Shown here piece after piece: positions 22,490 to 33,686 of a stretch of 64,000 nt of DNA; position 1 is the first letter of the stretch, and each line of letters starts with the position of its first letter. The stretch covers positions 8,494,001 through 8,558,000 of the forward strand of contig CM070581.1 in the NCBI GenBank assembly GCA_036346355.1, read 5' to 3'. A program made the position numbers and the translations under genes. The DNA comes from Rhipidocladum racemiflorum (Eukaryota; Streptophyta; Magnoliopsida; Poales; Poaceae). Below the pieces are notes generated by a model, which saw nothing but the letters and a program-made list of their open reading frames with translations, had not been told where the DNA came from and did no database searches.

Positions 22490-23130
22490 GCGCTAGGCGC
22501 CCCTCAGTTCCTTTCACAGTGCATCCTTAGCTCGAGCTTTCTCCTCAACATCTAGAGACGCAATCAGATTCTCAATGAAATCTCTTGTCTCTTATGTTTT
22601 GAAGATGTGGCAAAATTCCTCCATGAAGGAGGTAATTTGGCAATAATGCCCTGACCACAAACTGTCGAGTAACTGGATTTTGAGAAGTTCTAGTTCACTG
22701 GCGAGAACACGTATCTCATGAGCCTGCTCAACTACTGAGCAGTTATCCACCATCTTGTAGTCATGATATTGCTCCATGATATACGATTCACCGCCAAAGA
22801 TCGGAAGCACCGAACTTAGCATTCAAAGCATCCCATAGTTCCTTCGCCTCTTTAATGTGCATATACACATCGCATGAGATGATCGGCAAGAATACTAAGA
22901 ACGGCTCCCACAAAGAGTGTGTTGGCATCCCGATATGCCTTCTCCTTTTCAGGAGTTGGTTCCATATCCTCAGTTTGCCGTTCGACACCCGTAACACGTT
23001 CATAGCTGTAAGCCACAAGGTGACCCTTATCCGCCATCTTTTGAAGTGCACAGGTGAATTTTTCCGGCCTCGATTGCCTCGGCAAAGCCGACCATCGATA
23101 AACCTAAGCGCCTATAATCAGGTTTTGGAT
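22490..23130 (-). pseudogene. copia gag
   Basis: From the 5' LTR inward (23131 downward) come a gag start region (RPEKFTCALQKMADKG, TEDMEPTPEKEKAYRDAN, LMRCVYAHIKEAKELWDALN in a neighbouring frame) and then 22592-22822 (MEQYHDYKMVDNCSVVEQAHEIRVLASELE). These are typical copia gag (UBN2-type) blocks. Two or more frame changes break it near 22815-22880 and 22640. The zinc-knuckle and protease region between 22040 and 22490 has no continuous frame. Confidence 0.8.
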
Positions 23131-24109
23131 TGTTAGAAATAAAGGCACATTTAGGTTTAATTTAATCCAAAAGTAAATCATGAACAACATGTGATTGACT
23201 ATCGGTAACGAATAACGAGGAGCATACCATAGATGCATATGCTAGAAGACTACACATATATCCATCTAATGTGCTCACAATCAATAGGTTGAAAATAAGC
23301 GGAGAAACATTGTAACGTATTGTTCGTGGTGCGGATGGAGCGATGGTCGTTGTAAGCGTCTGATCTGAGGGCGAGCGCGCGCCATCGAGTGCGATGCTTG
23401 GCGGCCGCTCTGAACGTCGAGGAAGACGAGCCGTGGCGGTGGCGTGGAAGCGATCGCGCAGCGCTTCCCAAAAACCTGATTCGTCCTCTCCGGTGCAAGA
23501 ACGCGAGGACGGATGGTTTCGAGACACCTTTCCGTTATTTGGTGCACGCCGTCTGGGCGAAGCGAACTAGATGATGGCGGCGAGGGAAAGCGGCAAAAGC
23601 GCTAGGGCGCGAAAACTCTATATCTCCCGGATGACAATGACGCAAGATATAAAGCCCACAGTAACGATCAGTAATCGAACACGACTCGAGGGCGTGCCCA
23701 CGATCGGAGTCCATTACGGGATGCATTACGGTGTCCTTATCTCATACTACAACCGCGATTCCGAGTAGCAAAAGAGTAATCTGCAAAAGGAGGATGCGCC
23801 ACGCAAAGCCCTGGACCGGATTTCGGCGGACCATTCACCACAGTGCCGCACGCCGCGCCGCGCTTCCCGCCTGCCCGCCCGTGCCCGGCCCGGCGAGGCG
23901 AGGCGAGCGCGCGCGTGTGTATTCTTTCTCCCTTTCTCCACATGGTTCTACCATGGTGGAGCACACTCCACTATTTAAACTAGTGCTCACCACTTTAGGC
24001 TAGCAATGTGGTACTATTGCTAGTGCACATGCTCCTCATGAGGTGGGCCTTTGAGATTTTCTAGGATTTATTGTCTCAATTAAATGGGCTTGGCCCAAAT
24101 AATCCAACA
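23131..24109 (-). repeat. right (5') LTR of the copia element
   Basis: 979 bp, TGTTAGAAAT to AATCCAACA, followed by the second GTAAC at 24110-24114. Just inside it the minus strand reads ATCCAAAACCTGA, which does not match the usual initiator-methionine tRNA primer site. Confidence 0.92.
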
Positions 24110-24401
24110 GTAACTAAGCTAGCTCTTTTGTTTTTTAGGAAGAACCTAGCTAGCTCTATCCTCTGGCATGCATGGATTGTCGAATTGCAAACGTGTAAAG
24201 AAGTTTATTTCATCTACAGGCACAGTTTCAGCCCCCGATAAGTTCAGAAAAGGTATCAAACACATTACATACCAATTGTTGGTCGTATTGTTCAACTTCC
24301 GAATACCTTCGTCCAAATTTTTTTGAAAAATAATCCGAATCCGTCTTTGTTAAACTTGAGAGACCAAACCATGGCCCATTCCTTCCATGGTAAACTTGTT
24401 A

Positions 24402-24523
24402 GGGCTTGTTTGAGAAGTTCAAAATAAAATCCCAGCTCATCCATGTGATGTGCTGGAATTTAGTTCAATATCTTGGGGCATCCACGTGGGTAGGTTAGGA
24501 TTTTAGCCTTCTCAAGCAAAACC
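24402..24523. mobile_element. small MITE (unit A copy), PIF/Harbinger-like
   Basis: 122 bp with imperfect inverted ends (GGGCTTGTTTGAGAAG and its partner ending CTTCTCAAGCAAAACC) and TTA on both sides. The same MITE at the same place in units B (36836-36957) and C (48883-49003) shows that it was there before the duplications. Confidence 0.72.
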
Positions 24524-24952
24524 TTAAGGAATTGTTTTTTTTAAAAAAAAAAAACTTCTGAAAACACTGCCTTATGATTTCCAGAATAAGAGCACGGATT
24601 TGGATGTAATTTTCAGAATAAGCGGGCAATCAGAGGTGAGCATTCTAAGGCTTGGTTCGCTGGCTAGCAAATATAATCTTACGACAAAATACTGATTCAC
24701 ACCAAACATCAAAGAGGAAATTCAGAGGTGAGCATCAAATAAAGCTATCGATCAAGGCTGAACTTTATAAAGCATCTAATACTCCACTGACGATTACATC
24801 ATGCAATGGAAATCTTATACGTGACTGTACTTATAACTAACACTACTACATCCGCTTCCTAAACTAACAATGCATATAGGTACGTTATCCCTGATACCAT
24901 CTTAACACTAAGAAGACGACTAATCTTGACGAAACCATCCATCCTCTTGCCA

Positions 24953-26042
24953 CTACGGTGATACCTCTGAAAAAAAATTAAAAGGGAATATTAAAGTACT
25001 ATCATAGCATAAATTTTTGAGAAGCACCTTAACCGCTTTGTCAAAAAGTGTATTCCAAAAAGATTACCTGAAGATGGCGACACTGGATTACTAGCAGGCG
25101 TTGAGCCAGGAGGCATTAGTGGAGGCACTGGTTGCGCTGTCAGATACGTACATCACAAAGTTAAATCTCCTTGTAAGCATAAAATCCACAAAAACTATGC
25201 AACTATGCAAGATATCGATATGGTAAAATTTGTAACTTACTGGAGCACATGAAAAACGTTTGTATCGGTGGCATGGTTCCGCATGTGACCGGGAGGAACA
25301 TCATACGGAGCGGAAGGATGGGCTTGGGGAGGAGGGAGTTCATGCCGCCGTTCATGCCGTGGCAAAGGCAGATGGGCGCGCTGTTGATGAGCGACTTGTA
25401 GCCGTCGCAGCACGTGCTCGGAGGCGTCAGCACGCTGGTGTTGGTAAGGTAGTCCATGCATGGCATCACGCCCATCAATGGTGTTAGGCACTCCTTCGGT
25501 TGAGGCGGCGAAGGTGCGCTACCCGGCAAGCCTGGGAAACCAGGGAGAGGTTGTGCACCTGGTAGTGGTAGGCCTGGCAATGGTGGAAATAAGCCAGGGA
25601 AACCTGGCAATGGCTGAGACGGTGGAGCGCCAGGCGTGCCAGGGAGCGGTGGCGATTGCGGCAGGGGCAGGCCGGGCAATGGTGGAAAAGGAAAGCCAGG
25701 GATCTGTGGCATGAATGGTAGGCCGGGCAACGGTGGAAAAGGAAAGCCAGGGATCTGTGGCATGAATGGCGGCAGGCCGGCCAATGGTGGAAAAGGAAAG
25801 CCAGGGAGCAGCGGCGCGAATGGCAGGCCGGGCAACGTCGATGGCTGCGCTACTTCTCCGTCCGCGGCGGCAGCTTTGGACGATGGCTCGGGCACTTGTT
25901 GGTTCCCGGCAATGGCCTGTTCTGATGCTTCTTGATTGGCGGCTGCAGGCTTGAATCCTGGGAGTCTCGCTTCGGACGGCTGCAGCGTCGCTGCCACGAC
26001 GAAGAAGGCGAAGAACAGGGCGAAGAACTTGGACGGCGCCAT
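24953..26042 (-). CDS. LTP-like proline-rich secreted protein, copy 1 (294 residues, 3 exons)
   Basis: Exons 26042-25241, 25136-25068 and 24966-24953 join with GT-AG introns to give 294 codons. The product starts with a signal peptide (MAPSKFFALFFAFFVVAATL). A Pro/Gly/Phe-rich region follows, with two 17-residue FMPQIPGFPFPPLPGLP units, and then an eight-cysteine domain with spacing C-x9-C-x15-CC-x12-CxC-x26-C-x11-C, the pattern of non-specific lipid-transfer-like (LTPG/xylogen-type) proteins. The Ser/Pro tail lacks a clear GPI hydrophobic end. It is probably an apoplastic or cell-wall protein. I chose the ATG at 26042 because a TATA box at 26123-26129 makes the in-frame upstream ATG lie in or before the leader. 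It is divergent to copy 2 across about 9.2 kb. Confidence 0.9.
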
Positions 26043-26300
26043 CTTCTGCGTTGGAATTGGGCGTTTAGGATGATGTGGTGCTTTGGCTGATTTGTGTGGA
26101 CGACGGCGTGGGCTGGTGCTCAATTTATAGTGCTCCTCGTGTAGAGATAGATAATTTAAGTATCCGTGTAGAGATAGATAATTTAAGTATCCGTGTTGTA
26201 AGATCGTTGGACTTGTATCCTTGACGAATCTATGGTGCTCAATTTATAGTGCTCCGGTTTAATTCCTTTGTCTCTACGAAACATGGTTAAGTCCGGTGCT
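26043..26300 (-). promoter_or_regulatory. promoter of LTP copy 1 with duplicated TATA module
   Basis: Reading on the minus strand, TATAAAT occurs at 26123-26129 and again about 115 bases further up, each within ACTATAAATTGAGCACC-like sequence. Between them lies a directly repeated 27-bp unit (GGATACTTAAATTATC...). The arrangement is the same in units B and C. Confidence 0.65.
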
Positions 26301-26558
26301 AGCACTTCAGTTTGTATTTGTAACAATCAGGACTACGCCCAAGACATGCGACTCGGGAGTTCTGAACCGCCAACTTTAGACTTTGTTGTGACTTGCGAGA
26401 GTCCAATGTTTCTCAAACGGTGCCTGCATTGAGAGCTGATTGTCAATTTAAAATGACGTTGGCGTCCAGATGTAATGAAAAAGGCCTTTTTTTAAAAAAA
26501 AAAAAAAAAACAACTTTGGCTTATCCTAGACTCCATATGCTGCTTGCAGAGCAGATCG

Positions 26559-26604
26559 ATTTCAAAGCAGGCTAACGCACCATTTCAAAGCAGGCTAACG
26601 CACC
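26559..26604. repeat. 23-bp tandem duplication at the edge of unit A
   Basis: ATTTCAAAGCAGGCTAACGC-type sequence occurs twice head to tail (26559-26581 and 26582-26604), exactly where homology to units B and C stops. Confidence 0.85.
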
Positions 26605-27452
26605 ATTAGGTCTCTGACTAGAATGTAATTGTGCAGATTTTTCAATACATGTGCAAATTTTTTATTTCTACTCGTGCATTTTTGGAATATGGGCAATACA
26701 TATCTATTATATGATTTTTCAATATTGTATGGTGCAGTTGAAGCATTTTCCATCACAACCAGCACATGTCCATAACCCTTACTTGTTTGTGGAATTTGTT
26801 GAAGCATTTTCCATCACAACCAGCACATCCGATTGTTCCAAAAAAAATCTGGAATTTGTTGAAGCCTACATTTCCAAAAAAAAAATGTACCCTAGCAGTT
26901 TGTTTAGGTCTATATGAGCTAAAAAATGGTTCTGAATTCATTCATCGCCATCATTTTAGGTGTATTCACTTACTGTGCAGAAGAGCTTGTGTCAAGCAAT
27001 ATATATTTATTTAGTTTAGCAGTTACCATGCATGTGTCCATTCAGTTCAAATGGTGTGTGTTTTTGTGTTTCGAAATCTTTGCTCAGCATTTAACATAAT
27101 TCATGTTTTTTAGCTTAAATAGAATTATGATTAGTGGATTTTGAGGCAAAAGTTTTTTTGTTCACCTGACCGCTGACTATGTCAGTTTGTGTGATTTACT
27201 TGTGCGTGAGATTCAGTAGTTTCCTCTATGATCCAAGGCTTCACTTTGTTGTGTTGTGAGGAAAAAAACACTCAAGGATTGTAAGTTTTTCCGCAAACCT
27301 GCAAAAGATGTGCCATGAAACTTTATGTGCACTTGTTTTTATTATATTATGTTTATTATTAGGGATTACTTTACCCATTAATGACATATTTAACATGTTG
27401 TAGTCCTTCAGATTACGGAGTACGGTTAAAAGAGCATGCCTCAGCATGAGGT
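26605..27452. other. A/T-rich spacer without a gene
   Basis: No coding region is supported. A 32-bp segment (GTTGAAGCATTTTCCATCAC...) is directly repeated at about 26737 and 26798. Otherwise I see nothing. Confidence 0.6.
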
Positions 27453-27640
27453 AGCATTACTACAGATATGGCCTTCAGTACCGATTGACAACGGCCATCA
27501 GTACCGGTTTTTAAACCGGTACAGGCCATTGGGCATCAGTACCGGTTCCACTAACTGGTACTAATAAGCTAGTCCCAAGAGGTCACTCATCCTACCACTC
27601 TCGCCCAAGCACGTACCAATCGGTACTGATGAGAACTTCA
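27453..27640. mobile_element. CACTA-like (En/Spm) terminal remnant
   Basis: The sequence opens with CATTACTACAGATATGG, close to the CACTACTACAGAA ends of grass CACTA elements. Subterminal repeats of AGTACCGGTT and its complement AACCGGTACT/TCGGTACTGATG follow. No transposase and no second end are visible. Confidence 0.6.
27571..27613 (-). pseudogene. 5S rRNA-derived fragment (partial)
   Basis: On the minus strand 43 bases match the middle of plant 5S rRNA (CGTGCTTGGGCGAGAG followed by the GGATGAGTGACCTC block). It is embedded inside the CACTA-like remnant. Confidence 0.7.
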
Positions 27641-27641
27641 C

Positions 27642-27745
27642 ACTTCCCAAGTGGTCACCTATCATAGTACTATTCTCGCTTAAGCACGCTTAACTTCAGA
27701 GTTTTTATATGATCTACGATTGTAGTGTTGGTATGAACGTATTTG
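27642..27745 (-). pseudogene. 5S rRNA-derived sequence, nearly full length
   Basis: About 104 bases on the minus strand align with most of plant 5S rRNA from the ATACCA...CACTA region through GAAGTTAAGCGTGCTTAAGC to the GGTGACC-x-CTTGGGAAGT end, at roughly 80% by eye. This keeps much of the internal promoter region. Substitutions in the arm near 27695-27715 argue against a working 5S gene. Candidate sources are a Cassandra-type TRIM LTR, which carries 5S sequence, a 5S-derived SINE, or a dispersed 5S copy. Confidence 0.7.
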
Positions 27746-30700
27746 ATTTATAATGCGTCCCCCTTCCCTTAACCTCATAGAGCACCCCGAACACTGATTT
27801 AGTATTCTCCTACTCCGAACTAAGTCTTCAAATTTACCATGAGTTGGATGCATGAAAATTAACTAAATCTTCAAATTTACCATGACTTCTACCCAAAATA
27901 CCACAGGCAATTGACAAGGGATTTGTTAGCAAAGTCCCCGTATTCTGCGTCGGGATCGGGAAACTCGTTCTCTTCATTCTCTGAATATCAACAATAGCAA
28001 GGTTGAGTACATGTATGTACTCGCAAGACTTGTAGTGTATCACAAATGTATAAAGTAAATGCAGGCTATGTCATGCGTAAGCTACTAACTTGTTTTGCAT
28101 AAAGCGAAATTGAATTGTAAATACAGAATAATAGATTGCAAGCGTAATTTGTAAAGCAATTGACATATATGTAAATAACAAGTATGAATAAGAATAGCAG
28201 CAACCTCACAATCCTCCATGATTGTGAGTAGAATATTGTCCATTCCCATTCCATTGACAACAACATATTAACAAGACTTTTTCCAACTATCATTGAGTTT
28301 CCAAACCATTTTATGAAAGTACCAAAACTCTAACTAGTGTCAGTGCACCAAGATTCCCATAACCGTGGGAACGGCTTTTCGAAAAGTTTAGACTCTGCAG
28401 AGTTGTACAACACTTTCATAAATATATCAATTCTCATTGCGCGAGATAAACATCACATGTTCCTCCCCATAGTGAGGTGTACACCGTTGCATCGGTATGC
28501 AATTACCCACAAATCCTTGTGGAAGCCCCTTACAAGCCAACTCGAAAGGACTTACAGCTCATGCTACTTCAGCCTCCCAATGTGTAAAGCCAATTTTAAA
28601 TAACTTAATAAGTTGAGGCTACCCCATAATAGCAATGTGGTTGTACGGTGTTTCTTGGATTATACAACACTAACTTCAGTCCTTAATTAACCCAGGCGGA
28701 AACTCCCACTAACTACGTGTAAGTTAAAGCTTACACACCCGGCTATTGCCATAATCCGCCCGTGTCAAAACATAGTTTTATTTTCATTTTTACCAAACTA
28801 CCAGTATCCTTTACTGTCATATCCAACCTTTTTAAATTCTGAGACAACACCTCTCTCTCAACCTTAGCAAGATTTTCAATGTTTCATATGACATCACAAT
28901 TAATTTGTTTGATTCCCAATTCTAGAGCATACTAAGCATGTGCAAATAGTAATCGTGTATACCATGTGGACATTATTTCATGTCTAACCATAACCTAGGG
29001 TTTTCAAGGTTCTCATGTCAACAATTAATTAAGGTAATCCCACAAGCTAGGTTTAGTTCTACCGCATCCACAATATAGCAAGTTTAAAGAACATAGCGCA
29101 TGCATAATAATTTTGACAAACAAAGTAAACTATTTAAGATAGTGGGTTCAATATGGTCAAAGGAGGGTGCTTGCCTTGCTCAGTGATTCCCTGCATGGAG
29201 TTAGGGTCGTCGACGGTGGTATCCGGAATGTCGATGTCTACACGTCGTATCATAAAAAGCGAAACAACATCCAAATCTGGAAAAAGGAAGAACGAAAAGT
29301 AAACACACAATACATGTGGCAAAAAGAAGTCAAATACAATCGCAAATAGAATCATTCATGAAAACAAGTGTGGAGGTGCATGTGTTTTAGCGAGGATTAG
29401 GGTTTGGGTCCAACTAGTGAAGAATATAAAACTACGTATAACGAAAGTCACTATTTTCCTTTACGAATCCAAGAAACCAAAATTATGTATATGATCATAT
29501 TCATTTTCAAATTCAAGAAGCTAAGATTGTTTGGATTTATAAAATTAAAATAAAATCAAATAGCATAGCTAATTGGATCTTCAAAAAGGGTTTAATCAAA
29601 CACAATTAAGTGATTAACTAAGGTACAAAGGTGATTTATTGTGCTACTACTCACATAACCTATAATCATGTTACCACAAAGTTTAGGTTTAGGGTTCATG
29701 ATATTCAAATAAAGTCCTATGTAGCATGATTGATTGAAAACTTAAACAAGCTATTGAATGTGCACAAGTGATTAACTAATATATGAAGAAGTGGCAATTA
29801 TATTACTACTACAGAGCTTTCAATCAAGCCATTTCTAACATATCGGTTCTGTCATTTGGGTTTGCAAGGTTTATCATGCTTCATCTACACATCTACACTA
29901 TATATGTATGTTACATGAAATCATCCTATTGCACATTTCAAGATTAAACATGGTTTAAACCTAAATATTTTCGTATAGATAGAAAGAGTGCCATTTCACG
30001 TAAGCATAGGAACTAGTTTCGCAAATTTTGAAGTTCATTTGCACTAGGTACGAGCAAATTCAAATTTGAATACATTGAAATGAGCCTAATCATAGAATTT
30101 TTACAAACTAAGTTCAAAATTAAATGTTTTTGCATAAATGGGATCCTAACAATGTCAGGAACACAACAAAATAAGTTTCATCGAATTTGGATGTCATTTG
30201 CACAATTTTTGCATTGAGCAAAGTTTCGGCCAAAATCTTGAATTTGAAATTCAATCATTTTTCAATGAACTAATTTGAAATATTTTTCCATATTCAGGAA
30301 CTACACGATTTAACAAATTTTTAGAAACTGGTTTGACCTAATTTAGAGTTCTATTTCAAAAGTTATGAGCATTTGTATTGGTTCGGCCAAGGAAAATAAA
30401 CTGAAAATGGAAAAGACGTTTTCCCCAGAGCGAAAACGTATTCCGCCTCGGGTTAGTTCTGTGCTTGAGCACGTGTGAGCGACTGACGTGGTGTCCCCAC
30501 TGTCAGTGGGTCGCGCACAGTCGTGAGAGCTATGGCTGACAAGCCGGTCCCACGGCTCAGCGACTCAGAACAGGGGCGCGGTGGAGGCGGCCTCGCCGGT
30601 GGCGAGTGGAGGCCGAAGCCGACCGGGCGAGGGTGCAAAGAGTAAGAGTGGAGTTTAGCAGTCCTAGGGCATGGTTCTATTCAGCTTGAGGGCTACGGGA

Positions 30701-32359
30701 GAAGGCCGACAACGGAATGGTGCGGCGGCGGCCATGGCGGTTGGTCGCGGCGGCGCTACAGGGGCGTCGAAGCCCGGGGGGAGGGCTGGTGAGCAACAGT
30801 GGATTGAGGGAACTCTAACCAAGGGACTCACTGAGTAGGGGATGAACCGAGGCAAGCCGTCACTGTACGCCGGGGCCGAGGAAGACGAAGGTGGTCGCGG
30901 CGGCGGGTTGGTGTGGAATCAACTGAAATTGGGCATTGGGTAGGGTCAATAGGGATCACTGAGGCCAAATATGAGAGGAATTTGATTTGCGCTTACCGAT
31001 ACTGAAGAATTGCTTGAGTTGGCACTGCTTAGTGCTTCATCTGCTGAAGCTCGATTGAACCCCCAATGGAGTGAGCTATGGGGCAGAGAGGACAGGGCAG
31101 TGCGAGGGCCGAAGGGGCACTAAGGAGTGGCTTAAATAGGCTTCAAGAATGGGAGGCTCTAGTGTAGGTTCATGAGCTCAATTCGGCAGTAATGGCGATA
31201 GGGGAAAAAGGACACCGGTGACAAGGCTTCGCAGCGAGGTTCACGCGCACGCGGAGTCGTATAGGGAGAAAGGAGGTCTGCGAAGCAATTGCAGGGGCGA
31301 CTCGACGGTTCGGGCTCGAGTTCCAGTACCGCGTTGGCTCGCGGCCGCGGCAGAAGGGAAGAAGTGGTCAGCGACCATGGCAGAGAGGAGAAGGATTCGG
31401 TTGTCGCAGGAGGGAAGCACCAATGGGCAGGGCTGGCGCGGCGTAGAAATGGCGCAACATGGAGGTTGTCTCCTGAGCAAGCACGACTCGGCCCTAGGTG
31501 CTGTCGCGGGAAGGAATCAAAGCGAGAACCACCATCCCGGCAAAGAATCAGCAGAGCGCGCGTGAGAGAGAAAGAGATAGGGGAGAAGGGAAAAAGGTTG
31601 GCTCAGTTGTCGGGGTGGAGAAAGCCGAGAAAAGGGGCTACCACTGCAATGATTCCAAGCAATTGTCACAGCAGGGAGGAGGATTGGCTGTCGCGGCGGT
31701 GGTTCTTCAGAGCTTGCGCGTGCGAGAGAGCAGAGAGGGAAGGGAGGAAGGAGGAAGAGGGAAGGTGGCTGACTGGTGGGCCTCGGAGTCCATTTAGCAG
31801 CGAGGGCAGTGAGGTCGGCACGCTGCCAGGTGGACTCAGTGCGGGGCCAGGCCCACACGGCAGGGAAACAGTGGAAGGGAATAAAGTGCCATGCTCTTGA
31901 TTTCTTGAACAGCAAGCACAAACTAATTCAATTGAGGTACCAAATGCATTCCAACATTTTTGAAACTTTTTGTGAGGAATCCTGACAAAAAATATAACCT
32001 ACCATAAAAATTTCAAACAAAAATATCAAGCCAATGTTTTTATATAATTCTGACACTACACTAGGTCTAATTCTTTAATTTCTGTTTTTGATTTTCTAAA
32101 AACAACAAATCACTTCCAATTTCAATAAAACTTTCCAGAGATGATAATTAAGGTATCTAGAATGTATTAGTAGTCTCATTAAATCTTTAAGCTTCACTAG
32201 TTTTGAACTGGAGCTAAAGTTTTAATTTCTAAGTTAATAAGAGATTAAACAAACAATGGAAATTTCAAATAACTCCACAAAATGATTAAACTCCAGATTA
32301 AGATAAAAAAACAATAGTTTAACTATTAATAATATTTTCTAATATCTGAGGATGTTACA
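27746..32359. repeat. degenerate long LTR-like region
   Basis: No credible gene. Several blocks parallel the 3.0-kb solo LTR at 44183-47201 in the same order: the ACCACAGGC stretch, the TGAGTACA stretch, the ATGTGGTTGTACGGT...TCCTTAATT stretch near 28636-28690 (cf. 45291-45345), and the ending GGATGTTACA at 32359 (cf. 47201). A GC-rich part (30420-31860) has only fortuitous frames. The left end cannot be placed. The region is probably an old LTR of a related gypsy family, perhaps with insertions. Confidence 0.45.
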
Positions 32360-32437
32360 AAAAAGGACTTCACCTGTTCAAGCCATCAGACTCAATTTCG
32401 ATGCACCATTCATGCGCATGCCGCGTAAGCGCGCCGC

Positions 32438-33686
32438 CTAGCCTAGCCTGGTGTGGTGTGTCATGGCAAAGCGAGGCGAGCAAGCGCACATTTGTTTCCT
32501 CTTCTTCTTATTGATTGAAGGGACATACTGCATGTTCTTCAGCAGCACGATCTTTCTCGAAGTAAGCTTCAAATCTATCATGCTAACACCAAGAATAGAA
32601 GCATATGACCCATTCCCCAACAGCACAGAGTTACCCCGAGCGACCTGGTAAGAAGAAAACAATGATATATCAGCACAAACATGAATATTAGCCCTAGTAT
32701 CAATCCATCTATCGGTATATTAAATAACCGAGAGAACATTGAATAAATTACCATATCCAAGTGTCCCTTTTCGGTATTGCCAATATCACATTGATAGATT
32801 TAGAGTTCTGTCCCTGCTGATCATTTCCTCATTGCGGCTTGGAAATTTCTTTGCCCAATGTCCAATCTCACCACACACGAAGCAAGGTTTGTCATTCTGC
32901 TGCTTTTTTTCAGGTTTGTCATTCTGCTGCTTTTTTTTCTTAAAGTTGGTAGTCTGAACGACTTTTTCCTTTGGCTTGAACTTCCGAGAACCAGGACGCA
33001 GTACAAAATTGGCACTGGTTTGTCCCTCAACCACCTTTAGGTGCACATCCTTCACCCGAGCTTTCTCCTCAACATCAAGAGACACGATCAAACTCTAAAC
33101 AGATATTTCTTGCCTCTTGTGTTTTAGAGATGTGGCAAAATTCCTTCACGAGGGAGGCAATTTGGCAATGATGCCACCAGCCACAAACTTAATTATCGGG
33201 TAACGTGCACTTGAGGTGATCAAATTCCCTCGCAATGAACTGTATCTCGTGAGCCTGTTCAACCACAGAAGGGCCATTGGCCATTTTGTAGACATGATAT
33301 TGCTTCATGACATACAGTTCACTGCTAGCATCTGAGGCACTGAATTTATTTTCGAGTGCCTCCCACAACTCCTTTGCATCCGACATGTGCATATACATGT
33401 CGTAAAGGCGGTCTAAAAAAATGCTAAGAACGCATCCTACAAAAATTGTGGTGGCATCATTGAACTCCTTTTCTACTCATCAATAAGGGTTTCTTCAGGT
33501 TTGGCAGCTGGAACCCAGTAGACGTTCATAGATATGAGCCATAGAGTGGCTTGTGTCTTCCATCTCTAAAGTAAAGTGAACACCGGTAAATTTATTCGGT
33601 CTCATTGCCTCAGCAAGTCCAAATGCTTTCATCGTATTCACCATTAAGAGCCTATCACGTTTTTGGATTGTTGGAATATTAGGCAT
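32438..33686 (-). pseudogene. copia gag and protease start, degenerate
   Basis: Pieces in order on the minus strand: 33495-33686 (MRPNKFTGVHF, gag start), 33189-33398 (AKELWEALENKFSASDASSELYVMKQYHVYKM), 32786-33091 (SLDVEEKARVKD, and a zinc knuckle CFVCGEIGHWAKKF whose last Cys is Phe) and 32438-32662 (protease end). Several frames are used, so no gag protein can be read. The knuckle normally binds element RNA. Confidence 0.8.

Larger units (their letters stand above)
17671..24109 (-). mobile_element. Ty1/copia LTR retrotransposon
   Basis: This 6439-bp element has LTRs 17671-18666 and 23131-24109 (both TGTTAGA to TCCAACA) and a 5-bp duplication, GTAAC, on both sides. Coding order on the minus strand is gag, integrase, reverse transcriptase, RNase H, which is the Ty1/copia order. 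Gag and pol carry several frame changes and stops, so it is non-autonomous. The two LTRs differ by many single-base changes and short indels, so it is older than the Tat insertion. Units B and C lack it, so it arrived after the duplication. Confidence 0.94.
16737..26562 (-). repeat. duplication unit A (inverted relative to B and C)
   Basis: Without the copia element, 16737-17670 plus 24115-26562 reads as the reverse complement of unit C (47562-51209) and, over the LTP part, of unit B (34710-37532). Gene order is the same as in C: an LTP gene with a MO25 3' end running towards it. Compared with C, unit A lacks about 230 bp (C 49484-49712). Its left edge is cut by the Tat element and its right edge carries a 23-bp tandem duplication. 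Confidence 0.88.

Noticed and set aside
25260..25954. Gly-rich open frames opposite LTP copy 1 (and opposite copy 2)
   Set aside because: They mirror the Pro-rich repeats on the other strand and have no splice or start support.
27642..27745. Functional 5S rRNA gene
   Set aside because: There are many substitutions including a changed helix near 27695-27715, no tandem array, and a position next to transposon sequence.
31218..31921. Long overlapping open frames on both strands in a GC-rich patch
   Set aside because: High GC removes stop codons in all frames. The products are Arg/Ser/Gly-rich without any motif, and the patch lies inside an LTR-like region.
26886..32359. A single 5.5-kb LTR starting at AAAAATGTACCC
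   Set aside because: AAAAA flanks are trivial in this A-rich DNA, the proposed start does not resemble TGTGAGACC, and the span includes CACTA and 5S material.
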